Position numbers and translations under genes: made by a program. 64,000 nucleotides of DNA from Burkholderia humptydooensis (GTDB taxonomy: Bacteria > Pseudomonadota > Gammaproteobacteria > Burkholderiales > Burkholderiaceae), in NCBI RefSeq assembly GCF_001513745.1, contig NZ_CP013380.1, positions 744,001-808,000 on the forward strand, read 5' to 3'. Under the pieces are notes generated by a model, which did not search any database, had not been told where the DNA came from, and saw only the letters and a list, made by a program, of their open reading frames with translations. Below, piece after piece: positions 56,401 through 64,000 of this stretch (position 1 is the first letter of the stretch; each line of letters begins with the position of its first letter).

Positions 56401-57642
56401 CGGATCGAAGCGCACGAGCTCGTTGCGCAGCCGCGCCGGCAGCGGCAGCCCGCGGATGAATTCGGCGAGGATGCCGAGATCGACGCGGTCGCCGGATACG
56501 CTCAGCAACTGGCCTTCGTCGACGTTCGGCACGCGGTAGCGCGCGGTGAGCGTGTGCAGCGCGAGCGCGCGAGAGAGCGGCGTGCCGTCCGCGAGCGGCG
56601 GCTGACCGAGCTCCGCGTGCAGCCGCGACAGATGCAGCGTGTAGTCGCGCTTCGGATCGATCGCGAGGTCCCAGCCGAAGCGCGCGACCGGGATGTCGAG
56701 CCGCGGCTGCGTCGGGCGCACGCGCAGCGCGACGTCGTAGCCGCGCAGCTCGCCGCCCGCGCGGTACAGATGGCCGTCGCCGAAATGCGCCCAGATCGCG
56801 TTGTCGATCCGGCCCGCGTAGGCGGTGAGGCGGATGTTCGCGTAGTGCGCGAGCGTCGGCAGGTCGACGGGCCCCGTCGACAGATACGCGTCGCCCGTCC
56901 AGTTGGACGGCTTGCCGATCGGCGCGAGCGCCTTGTGGACGAAGCGCGCGCGGAAGTCGAGCGGGCCGTGGAACAGCGTGCCGTTCGCGGGCGCCTGCAG
57001 CGCGATCCGGTGCACGATCCCGTCGTTGAGCACCGCGATCCGGATGCCTTTCAACGCGAGCTCGGGCGCGTCGTGCTGCGCGTCGCGCCAGCGCAGCGTG
57101 CCGCCGCGCAGCACGATCGCCTCCTGCTTGAGCAGCCATGCGCTGAACGTGTCGTCGGCGCCCGTTTTCGTCGTCGGCACCGCGACGCCCGCGACGAACA
57201 GCGCCCCGTCCGCATGGCGCTCGGTCAGCAGATCGGGATCGTCGACGACGAGACTCGACAGCGTCGGCGCGAGGCGCGCGAGCGAGCGCCACGACAGCGC
57301 GGCCGTCGCATGGGGAACCGACAGCGCGACGCGGCCGTCGCGGCCGCGGATCGTCAGGTCGCTGATGTCGACGCCCGGCTGCATGCCCGACCAGTGCGGC
57401 GCGAGCCGGCCGATCCGCAGTTCGGCGTGGAGCTTTTGCGACACGAACGCCTCGATGCGCGGGCGGTACTCGTCGATGCGGGGCAGCAGCAGGTAGCGCA
57501 GCCCGAGGAAGGCGGCGGCCGCGACAAAGTACGCGGCGATCGCGATCGCCAGCACGCCCTTGAACACGCGACGCAGGACCGGGTGATGGTGCTGCGGAGG
57601 TCCGGCTTCGGTCGTTGCGGCGGAATCCTGACGGTCGGACAT
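53449..57642 (-). CDS. yhdP: YhdP-family AsmA-like inter-membrane lipid transport protein
   Basis: A giant 1397-residue envelope protein. The N-terminus is cytoplasmic, then one membrane helix at ~residues 28-52 ([19 protein letters not shown]), followed by ~1300 periplasmic residues with repeated beta-rich RBG/AsmA-like units (DUF3971). The C-terminal AsmA-like part includes [37 protein letters not shown] and [20 protein letters not shown]. YhdP, TamB and YdbH form bridges carrying phospholipid to the outer membrane. No internal break is seen. Together with pqiABC it gives the window two lipid-transfer systems. Confidence 0.92.
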   Translation of the reverse strand: MSDRQDSAATTEAGPPQHHHPVLRRVFKGVLAIAIAAYFVAAAAFLGLRYLLLPRIDEYRPRIEAFVSQKLHAELRIGRLAPHWSGMQPGVDISDLTIRGRDGRVALSVPHATAALSWRSLARLAPTLSSLVVDDPDLLTERHADGALFVAGVAVPTTKTGADDTFSAWLLKQEAIVLRGGTLRWRDAQHDAPELALKGIRIAVLNDGIVHRIALQAPANGTLFHGPLDFRARFVHKALAPIGKPSNWTGDAYLSTGPVDLPTLAHYANIRLTAYAGRIDNAIWAHFGDGHLYRAGGELRGYDVALRVRPTQPRLDIPVARFGWDLAIDPKRDYTLHLSRLHAELGQPPLADGTPLSRALALHTLTARYRVPNVDEGQLLSVSGDRVDLGILAEFIRGLPLPARLRNELVRFDPRGLVANYAIEVERAKPASPEFVDEERESGTAPIIRYRFQGDLQGISFEAQEPPPGLSPHGHPRAGIPGVENLWGHVDADEKGGAARFDTVDAAVTVPGVFDEPRLAFDKLRGRANWTVTPAPGERHARVDVAVPEFYVENADAAIAVAGSYANPGHGRGSLDLKADFARAAVARIPRYLPTSLSDHLRLYLGHALQAGQVKKGATIVAKGPLETFPYEHDPKAGVFHIVAPFAGGTFEPTPQPPRTLANGTPNVWPALDGIDGVFELEQNRLRFDIDRARYKGVALTKVAGRIDDLGNPTHSPLVIEGRAHGPLADLLDYANHSAVAGMTGHIGNLVRAQGPATLALKLTIPQHVPHPHVGVDGALGFAGNTLEADGVPPVTRLRGSVRFTQHTASVDRLTARFLGGDVRARGALSENGRYAFDVDGRLSLDAARGLNLRGAAAAALERVVGDAPYRLAVRGAKGGLPDITASSDLTGVALDFPAPFAKPAGTPMPFSFVLAPEPQASGKPLERADLTLGPLAATYLLDVERGQPVRAVRGAIGMNRMPDMPQEGVSAAIDVHELDADAWQTFAQGFSKSPTAREKPAASPVDLASFAPKRFALHFGTLKLLKRNWENVIVGASHIDDLWQANIASNQVSGYLSWAPGGGPTGAGVLSARLARLVIPESAEHDLVGRAIDLPTPTHHAMPAIDLVVDQVVARGHDIGRLEVDARNIDENGIPVWQLDKLELANPAAKLTATANWRTSRRALARGAEEDDAPRRTVFDFTLAIGDAGALLDRVGLPRTVESGRGTLSGKVAWRGGPTAIDYPTLNGRLSLDLAHGQILKVDPGAAKLLGVLSLQGLARFLTLDFRDVIGKGLPFETITGTGRIDNGIARTQDFEMKTSPAKVTVTGSVDLARETQELNAHIAPKVSASAAAIGAAIINPFLGLGVLAANLALSQTLAHAFAVDYAITGSWAHPHIERVGGDRGKMGFAPAAVEH

Positions 57643-57817
57643 GCGGCGAAGGGGCGGCGATATGGTAGTTTTGCGGACTGACGTTCAAATGTATCACACG
57701 GGTCCCCGCCGACGGCTTTCGCGACGCCGTCCGTGCGGGCCGTCCGGCCGCGCGCCGGCTCCGCGCGCTGCCTGCGCGGCAGCCCGCGGCCTTTCACCGC
57801 GCAACGCGCGCTCGACG

Positions 57818-60595
57818 ATGACCGACGCCCCCGATCTGCTGTCCCTGTCCTATTCGCACTATCTCGCGCGCGCGGCCGCGGCGCGGCCGGCGCTCGCCGA
57901 GCGCATCGCCGCGTGGGCGGCCGCGCCCGTCACGCGCGCGGCGCTCGATGCGCGCCTCGACGAACTGCTCGCCGAAGGCGGCCGTCCGCCGTCCGAGGGC
58001 GCGCTGAAAAAGGCGCTGCGGCGACTGCGCGGCGAGGCGTTCGGCGCGGTCGCCGAGCGCGACCTGGCGGGGCGCGCGGACGTCGCCGAAGTCACCGGCA
58101 CGATGACCGACCTCGCCGAGGCGGCGATCCAGCGCGCGCTCGCGCTGCTCGCGGCGGACCTCGAGGCGCAGTACGGCGAGCCGCGCGGCCCGTCGGGCGA
58201 GCGGCTCGCGCTCGGCGTGGTCGGCATGGGCAAGCTCGGCGGCCGCGAGCTGAACGTGTCGTCGGACATCGATCTGATCTTCGTCTACGAGGACGACGGC
58301 GAGACGGCGGGCGGCGCCCGCGCGCCGATTTCCGTGCACGAGTTCTTCACGCGGCTCGGCCGGCGCCTGATCGGCGTGCTGTCCGAGGCGACGGCCGACG
58401 GCTACGTGTTCCGCGTCGACATGCGGCTGCGCCCGAACGGCGATGCCGGCCCGCTCGTCTGCAGCCTCGGGATGCTCGAGGAGTATTTCTACGTGCAGGG
58501 GCGCGAATGGGAGCGCTACGCATGGATCAAGGGCCGGCTCGTGACCGAGCGGGCGAGCGCCGCCGCGCACCGCCTCGCGCAGCAGCTCGACACGATCGTC
58601 AAGCCGTTCGTCTACCGGCGCTATCTCGATTTCGGCGTGATCGGCGCGATCCGCTCGCTGCACGAGCAGATTCGCCAGGAGGCGCGGCGGCGCGCGACGA
58701 TGCGGCCCGACAAGGCCGACGACATCAAGCTCGGCCGCGGCGGAATCCGCGAGATCGAGTTCAGCGCGCAGGTGTTCCAGTTGATTCGCGGCGGGCAGGA
58801 CGCGGGCTTCAGGGTGCGGCCGACGCTCGCGGTGCTGAGCCACGCGAGCGCGAGCGGGCTGATCGCCGACGAGGTGCGCGCGGGGCTGACGGACGCGTAT
58901 CTGTTCCTGCGCACGCTCGAGCACCGGCTGCAATACCGCAACGACGCGCAGACGCACGCGATGCCGGTCGACCCGGCCGAGCGCGCGGCGCTCGCCGCGT
59001 CGCTCGGTTTCGCCGATTACGCGGCGCTGATCGCGGCGCTCGACCGGCACCGCGCGTTCGTCGAGGCGCAGTTCGACCAGGTGTTCGCCGACAAGGCGGA
59101 GCGCGGCGAGCGCCGCGCGGACGACCACGCGCCGGGCTGCGTCTGGAGCGGCGCGCTCGCCGACGACGGCGCCGACGACGCGCTCGTCGCGCGCCTGGCG
59201 GCGCTCGGCTTCGCCGATCCGGCGGTCGTGCTCGCGCGGCTGCAGGCGGTGCGGCGCTCGTCGCGCTACGCCGGGCTGCCGGAATCGAGCCGCGTGCGGT
59301 TCGACCGGGTCGCGCAGCGCGCGCTCGAGGCGGCGCCCGGCATCGACGCCGCGCATCGCGACGAGACCGTCGTGCGCTGCTTCGACCTGCTCGAGACGGT
59401 CGGCCGGCGCGGCGCGTATCTCGCGCTCCTGACCGAGTACCCGGCCGCGCTGCGGCGCGTGCTGTCGGTGCTCGGCGCGACGCGCTGGGGCGGCGGCTAC
59501 CTGATTCGCCACCCGCAACTGCTCGACGAACTGCTCGACGACGAGGCGATCGACAGCCCGTTCGACTGGCCGGCGTTCAAGGACGCGCTGCGCAGGCGGC
59601 TCGCGGCCGCCGACGGCGCCGAGCATCAGATGGACCTGCTGCGCCACGCGCATCAGGCCGAGGTGTTCCGGATCCTGCTGCTCGATCTGGCCGGCAGGCT
59701 GTCGGTCGAGCACGTGAGCGACCGCCTGTCGGAGCTCGCCGACGCGATGCTCGACGTGACGATCGAAGTCGTCTGGTCGCAGCTCGCGAAGCGCCATCGC
59801 GACACGCCGTGCTTCGCGGCGATCGCGTACGGCAAGCTGGGCGGCAAGGAGCTCGGCTACGCGTCCGATCTCGATCTGATCTTCCTGTACGACGATCCGG
59901 ACGAGCGCGCGGCCGACGTCTACACGACGTTCGCGCGCCGTCTGATCACGTGGCTCACGACCGCGACGGGCGCGGGCACGCTGTTCGACATCGACCTGCG
60001 GCTGCGGCCGAACGGCGAGGCGGGCCTGCTCGTCACCGATCTCGACGCGTTCCGCCGCTACCAGTTGCGCGAGGGCGACGCGGCGAACACCGCGTGGGTG
60101 TGGGAGCACCAGGCGCTCACGCGCGCGCGCTACAGCGCGGGCGACGCGCGGATCGGCGCGGCGTTCGAGGCGATCCGCGTGCAGGTGCTGACGATGCCGC
60201 GCGATGCGGCGGTGCTCGCGAAGGAGATTGTCGAGATGCGCGGCAAGGTGCTCGCCGGGCATCCGAACACGGCCGGGCTGTTCGACCTGAAGCACGACCG
60301 CGGCGGGATGGTCGACATCGAGTTCGTCGTCCAGTACTGGGTGCTGCTGCACGCGGCGCAGCATCCGGAGATGATCCGCAACACCGGCAACATCGCGCTG
60401 CTGCGCGAGGTGTCGCGCTTCGGGCTGATGAGCGGGGAGGAGGCGGAGACGGTCGGCGCCGCGTACCGGACCTACCGGAAGCTCCAGCACCGGCTGCGCC
60501 TCGACGGGATGGAAAAGGCGCGCGTCGAGCCCGGGCGGGTCGCGGCCGAGCGGCAGGCCGTGGCCGCGCTGTGGGCGCGCGTGTTCGGCGCGTAG
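57818..60595 (+). CDS. glnE: bifunctional glutamine synthetase adenylyltransferase/deadenylase
   Basis: A 925-residue regulator of glutamine synthetase. Two nucleotidyltransferase domains: the N-terminal deadenylylase with GMGKLGGRELNVSSDIDLIF from residue ~136, and the C-terminal adenylyltransferase with AYGKLGGKELGYASDLDLIF from ~670, each with the D-x-D metal pair. Helical GlnD-PII-responsive domains follow each (LGRGGIREIEFSAQVFQLI; HDRGGMVDIEFVVQYW). Start MTDAPDLLSLSYS at 57818. It is divergent from yhdP across 175 bases. Confidence 0.97.
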   Translation: MTDAPDLLSLSYSHYLARAAAARPALAERIAAWAAAPVTRAALDARLDELLAEGGRPPSEGALKKALRRLRGEAFGAVAERDLAGRADVAEVTGTMTDLAEAAIQRALALLAADLEAQYGEPRGPSGERLALGVVGMGKLGGRELNVSSDIDLIFVYEDDGETAGGARAPISVHEFFTRLGRRLIGVLSEATADGYVFRVDMRLRPNGDAGPLVCSLGMLEEYFYVQGREWERYAWIKGRLVTERASAAAHRLAQQLDTIVKPFVYRRYLDFGVIGAIRSLHEQIRQEARRRATMRPDKADDIKLGRGGIREIEFSAQVFQLIRGGQDAGFRVRPTLAVLSHASASGLIADEVRAGLTDAYLFLRTLEHRLQYRNDAQTHAMPVDPAERAALAASLGFADYAALIAALDRHRAFVEAQFDQVFADKAERGERRADDHAPGCVWSGALADDGADDALVARLAALGFADPAVVLARLQAVRRSSRYAGLPESSRVRFDRVAQRALEAAPGIDAAHRDETVVRCFDLLETVGRRGAYLALLTEYPAALRRVLSVLGATRWGGGYLIRHPQLLDELLDDEAIDSPFDWPAFKDALRRRLAAADGAEHQMDLLRHAHQAEVFRILLLDLAGRLSVEHVSDRLSELADAMLDVTIEVVWSQLAKRHRDTPCFAAIAYGKLGGKELGYASDLDLIFLYDDPDERAADVYTTFARRLITWLTTATGAGTLFDIDLRLRPNGEAGLLVTDLDAFRRYQLREGDAANTAWVWEHQALTRARYSAGDARIGAAFEAIRVQVLTMPRDAAVLAKEIVEMRGKVLAGHPNTAGLFDLKHDRGGMVDIEFVVQYWVLLHAAQHPEMIRNTGNIALLREVSRFGLMSGEEAETVGAAYRTYRKLQHRLRLDGMEKARVEPGRVAAERQAVAALWARVFGA

Positions 60596-60678
60596 CGGGA
60601 AGCGGCGGGAGCCGAAGCAGGGACCGCAGCAGGAACCGCGCGGAGTCGATCCGTTGCGTCCGGCGAGCGCGCGCCGCG

Positions 60679-62328
60679 TCACGCGGTCAGCATTTCCTTC
60701 GCGTGCTTGCGCGTCGTCGCGGTGATCTCGAGGCCGCCCAGCATCCGCGCGACTTCCTCGATCCGGCTCGCGCGATCGAGCGGCACGACCGTCGACACGG
60801 TGCCGCCTTCGCCGTCCTCGCCCTTCGCGACCTGGAAGTGATGATCGCCGCGCGCGGCGACCTGCGGCAGATGCGTGACGCACAGCACCTGCCGCATCTG
60901 CCCGAGCTGATGCAGCAGCCGCCCCACCACCTCGGCCACGCCGCCGCCGATGCCCGTGTCGACTTCGTCGAAGATGAGCGTCGGCGTCGGGCTCGCCGCG
61001 CTCGCGATCACCGCGAGCGCCAGGCTGATCCGCGCGAGCTCGCCGCCCGACGCGACCTTCGCGAGCGGCCGCAGCGGCACGCCCGCATGGCCCGCGACGC
61101 GGAACTCGATCTGCTCGAGCCCGTGCGCGCCGCCGTCGGCGAGCGGCACGAGCGCGACTTCGAAGCTGCCGCCCGCCATCGACAATTCCTGCATGCCTGT
61201 CGTCACCGCCGCGCCGAGCGCCTTCGCGGCCTGCGCGCGCGCCTTCGACAGCTTCCGCGCGTCGGCGAGATACGCTTGCCTCGCATGGTCGGCGATCGCC
61301 TGCAGCGCGCTCAGGTCGGCGGCGGCGTCGAGCTCGGCGAGCTGCGCGCGGCGCGCCTCGTGCTCGTCGTGCAGCGTTTCGGGCGGCAGCCGGAACTTGC
61401 GCGCGGTCGAATGCAGCGCGTCGAGCCGCGTCTCGACCTGCGCGAGCCGGTCCGGATCGAGGTCGAGCCGCTGCGCGTAGTGCGACAGCGAGTACGACGC
61501 CTCCTGCAACTGGATCTCGGCCGGCTCGAGCGACGCGAGCGCGTCGTTGAGCGCGGGGTCGTATTCGGCGAGGCTCCTCAACTTCGACACGATCGCGCCC
61601 AACTGCGTGAGCATCGCGTCGTCGGATTCGGAGATCGCGCCGAGCGCGCCCTGCACGCCGTCGATCAGGTTCGCCGAATGCGTGAGCCGCCTGTGCTCGG
61701 CGCCGATCTCGTCCCATTCGCCCGGCTGCGGCGCGAGCTTGTCGAGCTCGGCGAGCTGCCACGCGAGCTTTTCGCGTTCGAGCTGGCGCTCGCGCTCGTG
61801 CGCCTGCGCGGCCTCGATCGCGTGCGTCGCGTCGCGCCATGCGCGATGGCCGCGCGCGACGGCGGCCGCGTCGGCCGCGAGCCCCGCGTGCGTGTCGAAC
61901 AGCTCGCGCTGCGCGTCCGCGCGCATCAGCAGTTGGTGCGCGTGCTGGCCGTGGATGTCGACGAGCATCTCGCCCACTTCGCGCAGTTGCGCGAGCGTCG
62001 CGCTCGTGCCGTTGATGAAGGCGCGCGAGCGGCCGCTCGCATCGACGACGCGCCGCAGCATCACCGTGTCGTCGGCGTCGAACGCGTGCTCGTCGAGCCA
62101 GCGCGCGACGCGGTCGTGCGGCGTGAATTCGGCGCTGATGTCGGCCCGGCTGCTGCCGGTGCGCACGACGCTCGCGTCGGCGCGCTCGCCGAGCGCGAGC
62201 GCGAGCGCATCGATCAGGATCGATTTGCCGGCGCCCGTTTCGCCTGAGAAAACGGTGAAACCGCTGTCGAATTCGAGATCGAGCGCGGCGACGATGACGA
62301 AATCGCGGATCGAGAGGTGGCGGAGCAT
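60679..62328 (-). CDS. recN: DNA repair protein RecN
   Basis: A 549-residue SMC-like ATPase acting at double-strand breaks. Walker A GETGAGKSILIDALALALG at residues ~29-47, a central coiled-coil region, then FRVAGHAGVPLRPLAKVASGG-type signature (LAKVASGGELARISLALAVI, split) and Walker B PTLIFDEVDTGIGGGVAEVV. The terminal QVLCVTHLPQVAARGDHHF is typical. nadK lies 97 bases upstream in the same direction (nadK-recN pairing is widespread). No LexA box was identified in the short gap. Confidence 0.97.
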   Translation of the reverse strand: MLRHLSIRDFVIVAALDLEFDSGFTVFSGETGAGKSILIDALALALGERADASVVRTGSSRADISAEFTPHDRVARWLDEHAFDADDTVMLRRVVDASGRSRAFINGTSATLAQLREVGEMLVDIHGQHAHQLLMRADAQRELFDTHAGLAADAAAVARGHRAWRDATHAIEAAQAHERERQLEREKLAWQLAELDKLAPQPGEWDEIGAEHRRLTHSANLIDGVQGALGAISESDDAMLTQLGAIVSKLRSLAEYDPALNDALASLEPAEIQLQEASYSLSHYAQRLDLDPDRLAQVETRLDALHSTARKFRLPPETLHDEHEARRAQLAELDAAADLSALQAIADHARQAYLADARKLSKARAQAAKALGAAVTTGMQELSMAGGSFEVALVPLADGGAHGLEQIEFRVAGHAGVPLRPLAKVASGGELARISLALAVIASAASPTPTLIFDEVDTGIGGGVAEVVGRLLHQLGQMRQVLCVTHLPQVAARGDHHFQVAKGEDGEGGTVSTVVPLDRASRIEEVARMLGGLEITATTRKHAKEMLTA

Positions 62329-62357
62329 GGGTGTCGGTCGGAAGGGGGCGTCAGGGC

Positions 62358-63260
62358 TTATGCGTCGTCGTCTTCTTCGCTCGACGGGTGTTCGTTCCAG
62401 TGCAGCTTCTTGCGCAGCGTCGCGTAATAGCTGTAGCCGACCGGGTGCAGGAACGGCACCGTGTGCTTCGAGCGGCGCACCTCGATCGTGTCGTTCAGCT
62501 CGAGCGCGGTGAACGACTGCATGTCGAAGTTCACGTTGACGTCGCGCCCGCCGATGATCTGGATCGCGATCTTCGAATCATCCGGCAGCACGATCGGCCG
62601 GTTCGACAGCGCGTGCGGCGCGATCGGCACGAGCACGATGCCTTGCAACTGCGGGTGCAGGATCGGCCCCTGCGAGGACAGCGCGTACGCGGTCGAGCCC
62701 GTCGGCGTCGCGACGATGAGGCCGTCCGAGCGCTGGTTGTACATGAAGCGGCCGTCGACCGACACGCGCAGCTCGGCCATCCCGGAGAAGCCGCTGCGGT
62801 TCACGACGACGTCGTTGAACGCGAGCGCGTGGTAGATCGGCTCGCCGTTGCGCACGATCCGCGCCTCCAGCAGCGTGCGCTCCTCGCGCTCGTAGCTGCC
62901 CGCGAGCATCATCGGCACGACTTCCCGCATGTCGGATGCCGGGATGTCGGTGATGAAGCCGAGCCGGCCGTGGTTGATGCCGATGAGCGGCGTCCTGTAC
63001 GGCGCGAGCTGGCGGCCGATGCCGAGCATCGTGCCGTCGCCGCCCAGCACGACCGCGACGTCGGCGCGCGCGCCGATCTCCGCGGGCGTGAGCGCGGGAT
63101 AGCCGGCGCTGCCGATCGCCTGCGCGGTATCCGCCTCGAACACGACTTCGAAGCCGCGCTTCGCGATGCACGCGGCGAGCGATGCGAGCGGCTCGGCGAT
63201 GCCGGGCGTGTTGCTGCGCCCGACGAGCGCGACGGTATGGAATTGGTGGCCGATTTTCAT
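62358..63260 (-). CDS. nadK: NAD kinase
   Basis: A 300-residue enzyme that phosphorylates NAD to NADP. GGDGT at residues 73-77 ([14 protein letters not shown]), [54 protein letters not shown] and [14 protein letters not shown] are diagnostic. Start [15 protein letters not shown] at 63260. It precedes recN by 29 bases and is divergent from hrcA. The acidic tail SSEEDDDA is lineage-typical. Confidence 0.97.
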   Translation of the reverse strand: MKIGHQFHTVALVGRSNTPGIAEPLASLAACIAKRGFEVVFEADTAQAIGSAGYPALTPAEIGARADVAVVLGGDGTMLGIGRQLAPYRTPLIGINHGRLGFITDIPASDMREVVPMMLAGSYEREERTLLEARIVRNGEPIYHALAFNDVVVNRSGFSGMAELRVSVDGRFMYNQRSDGLIVATPTGSTAYALSSQGPILHPQLQGIVLVPIAPHALSNRPIVLPDDSKIAIQIIGGRDVNVNFDMQSFTALELNDTIEVRRSKHTVPFLHPVGYSYYATLRKKLHWNEHPSSEEDDDA

Positions 63261-63378
63261 GCCGGCATTACACCATAGCTCGATGACGAAAAGAACCGCC
63301 CGCCGGCGGCCGGCCGGCAAAACAGGCGCGGGGCGGCGCGGCGCGCAAGCGGCGCTCGCGGGGGCCGCCCGGTTGCGC

Positions 63379-63384
63379 TAAAAT
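63379..63384 (+). promoter_or_regulatory. -10 box very close to the hrcA start
   Basis: TAAAAT ends only eight bases before the hrcA ATG (63393), and there is no Shine-Dalgarno. If used, it would give a nearly leaderless mRNA. No CIRCE element is visible here. Confidence 0.35.
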
Positions 63385-63392
63385 TTTCCATC

Positions 63393-64000
63393 ATGTTAGA
63401 TCCACGCGCACGAACCCTCCTCAAGACGCTGATCGAGCGGTATATCGCCGACGGTCAGCCGGTCGGGTCGCGCACGTTGTCCCGTTATTCCGGGCTCGAG
63501 CTGAGCCCGGCGACGATCCGCAACGTGATGTCCGACCTGGAGGAGCTCGGCCTCGTGTCGAGCCCCCACACGTCGGCGGGGCGGGTGCCGACGCCGCGCG
63601 GCTATCGCCTGTTCGTCGACACGATGCTGACCGTCGAGTCGCCGATCGATTCCGACGCCGTCACGCGGCTCGTGCAGACCACGCTGCAGGCGGGCGAGCC
63701 GCAGCAGAAGGTCGTCGCGGCCGCGGCGAGCGTGCTGTCGAACCTGTCGCAGTTCGCGGGCGTCGTGCTGACGCCGCGCCGCAGCCACGTGTTCAAGCAG
63801 ATCGAGTTCCTGCGCCTGTCCGACAAGCGAATCCTCCTCATCATCGTGACGCCCGAAGGCGACGTGCAGAACCGCATGATCGCGACGCAGCGCGACTACT
63901 CGCCCGCGCAGCTCACCGAGGCGTCGAACTACATCAACGCGCACTTCGCCGGCCTGTCGTTCGACGAGGTGCGCCGCCGGCTGCGCGAGGAAATCGACCA
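63393..64000 (+). CDS. hrcA: heat-inducible transcription repressor HrcA (N-terminal part)
   Basis: The first 202 residues; the gene runs off the window. HrcA represses groESL and other heat-shock genes by binding CIRCE. The start [20 protein letters not shown] is followed by [20 protein letters not shown] and the winged-helix [15 protein letters not shown]; then [20 protein letters not shown], all diagnostic, and the beginning of the GAF-like domain. It is divergent from nadK. Confidence 0.96.
   Translation, partial: MLDPRARTLLKTLIERYIADGQPVGSRTLSRYSGLELSPATIRNVMSDLEELGLVSSPHTSAGRVPTPRGYRLFVDTMLTVESPIDSDAVTRLVQTTLQAGEPQQKVVAAAASVLSNLSQFAGVVLTPRRSHVFKQIEFLRLSDKRILLIIVTPEGDVQNRMIATQRDYSPAQLTEASNYINAHFAGLSFDEVRRRLREEID

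Noticed and set aside
53389..57681. Very long open frame (1430 codons) opposite yhdP
   Set aside because: It is Arg/Ala-rich with no domain resemblance, a by-product of high G+C codon bias. The minus strand has a well recognised YhdP.
57733..62247. Long open frames overlapping glnE and recN in other frames (about 1500 and 1350 codons)
   Set aside because: Both are Arg-rich low-complexity shadows; glnE and recN motifs are intact in the chosen frames.

Overview
The window is about 64 kb of gene-dense, very G+C-rich chromosome with no rRNA, tRNA, insertion sequence, prophage or CRISPR array that I can see. Gene content, the oxyR-katG-dps order and a KatG that matches my memory of the Burkholderia pseudomallei enzyme closely but not exactly (with a missing 20-residue N-terminal extension) point to a Burkholderia of the pseudomallei/thailandensis/oklahomensis group. 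Species cannot be settled from memory alone. The window starts inside pntB and ends inside hrcA.

Layout. 1-7 kb: end of pntB, a WYL-type regulator, a VOC-fold and an AHSA1-fold protein flanking a perfect inverted repeat, an RlmL-type rRNA methyltransferase, and a membrane protein of the misnamed 'site-specific recombinase' family. 7-11 kb: paraquat-inducible pqi operon, with PqiA split into two genes, then PqiB (MCE domains) and the lipoprotein PqiC. 11-14.5 kb: cytochrome b561, two periplasmic YceI proteins, an MFS transporter. 14.5-20.7 kb (minus strand): queA, tgt, yajC, secD, secF. 20.8-27.7 kb: recG, then a peroxide-defence block: oxyR, an unusual 476-bp katG leader with a small ORF, katG, a 54-residue membrane ORF, dps. 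27.9-28.8 kb: ubiA.

28.8-40 kb is a complete phosphonate uptake and carbon-phosphorus lyase cluster. Rightward are phnGHIJKLM and phnCDE; leftward are phnF, a DUF1045 gene and phnN. Both rightward units are preceded by closely related 18-bp boxes that are probably PhnF operators. No phnP is present, and the DUF1045 protein has the two HxT motifs of 2H phosphoesterases, so it is a good candidate for the missing cyclic-phosphate step just before PhnN.

40-64 kb: proC and yggS, glycolate oxidase glcFED and a second FAD-linked dehydrogenase, a cobalamin adenosyltransferase, flavohaemoglobin hmp, aroG, tldD, a nitrilase-family amidase, the giant AsmA-like yhdP, glnE, recN, nadK and the start of hrcA.

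Most of the window is core metabolism. The points most worth a second look are the DUF1045/PhnP hypothesis, the paired PhnF boxes with adjacent Pho-box-like repeats, two undescribed small ORFs in the OxyR-katG-dps locus, the hairpin/promoter directly before yajC, the perfect palindrome before the VOC gene, and several short tandem repeats that may vary between strains.
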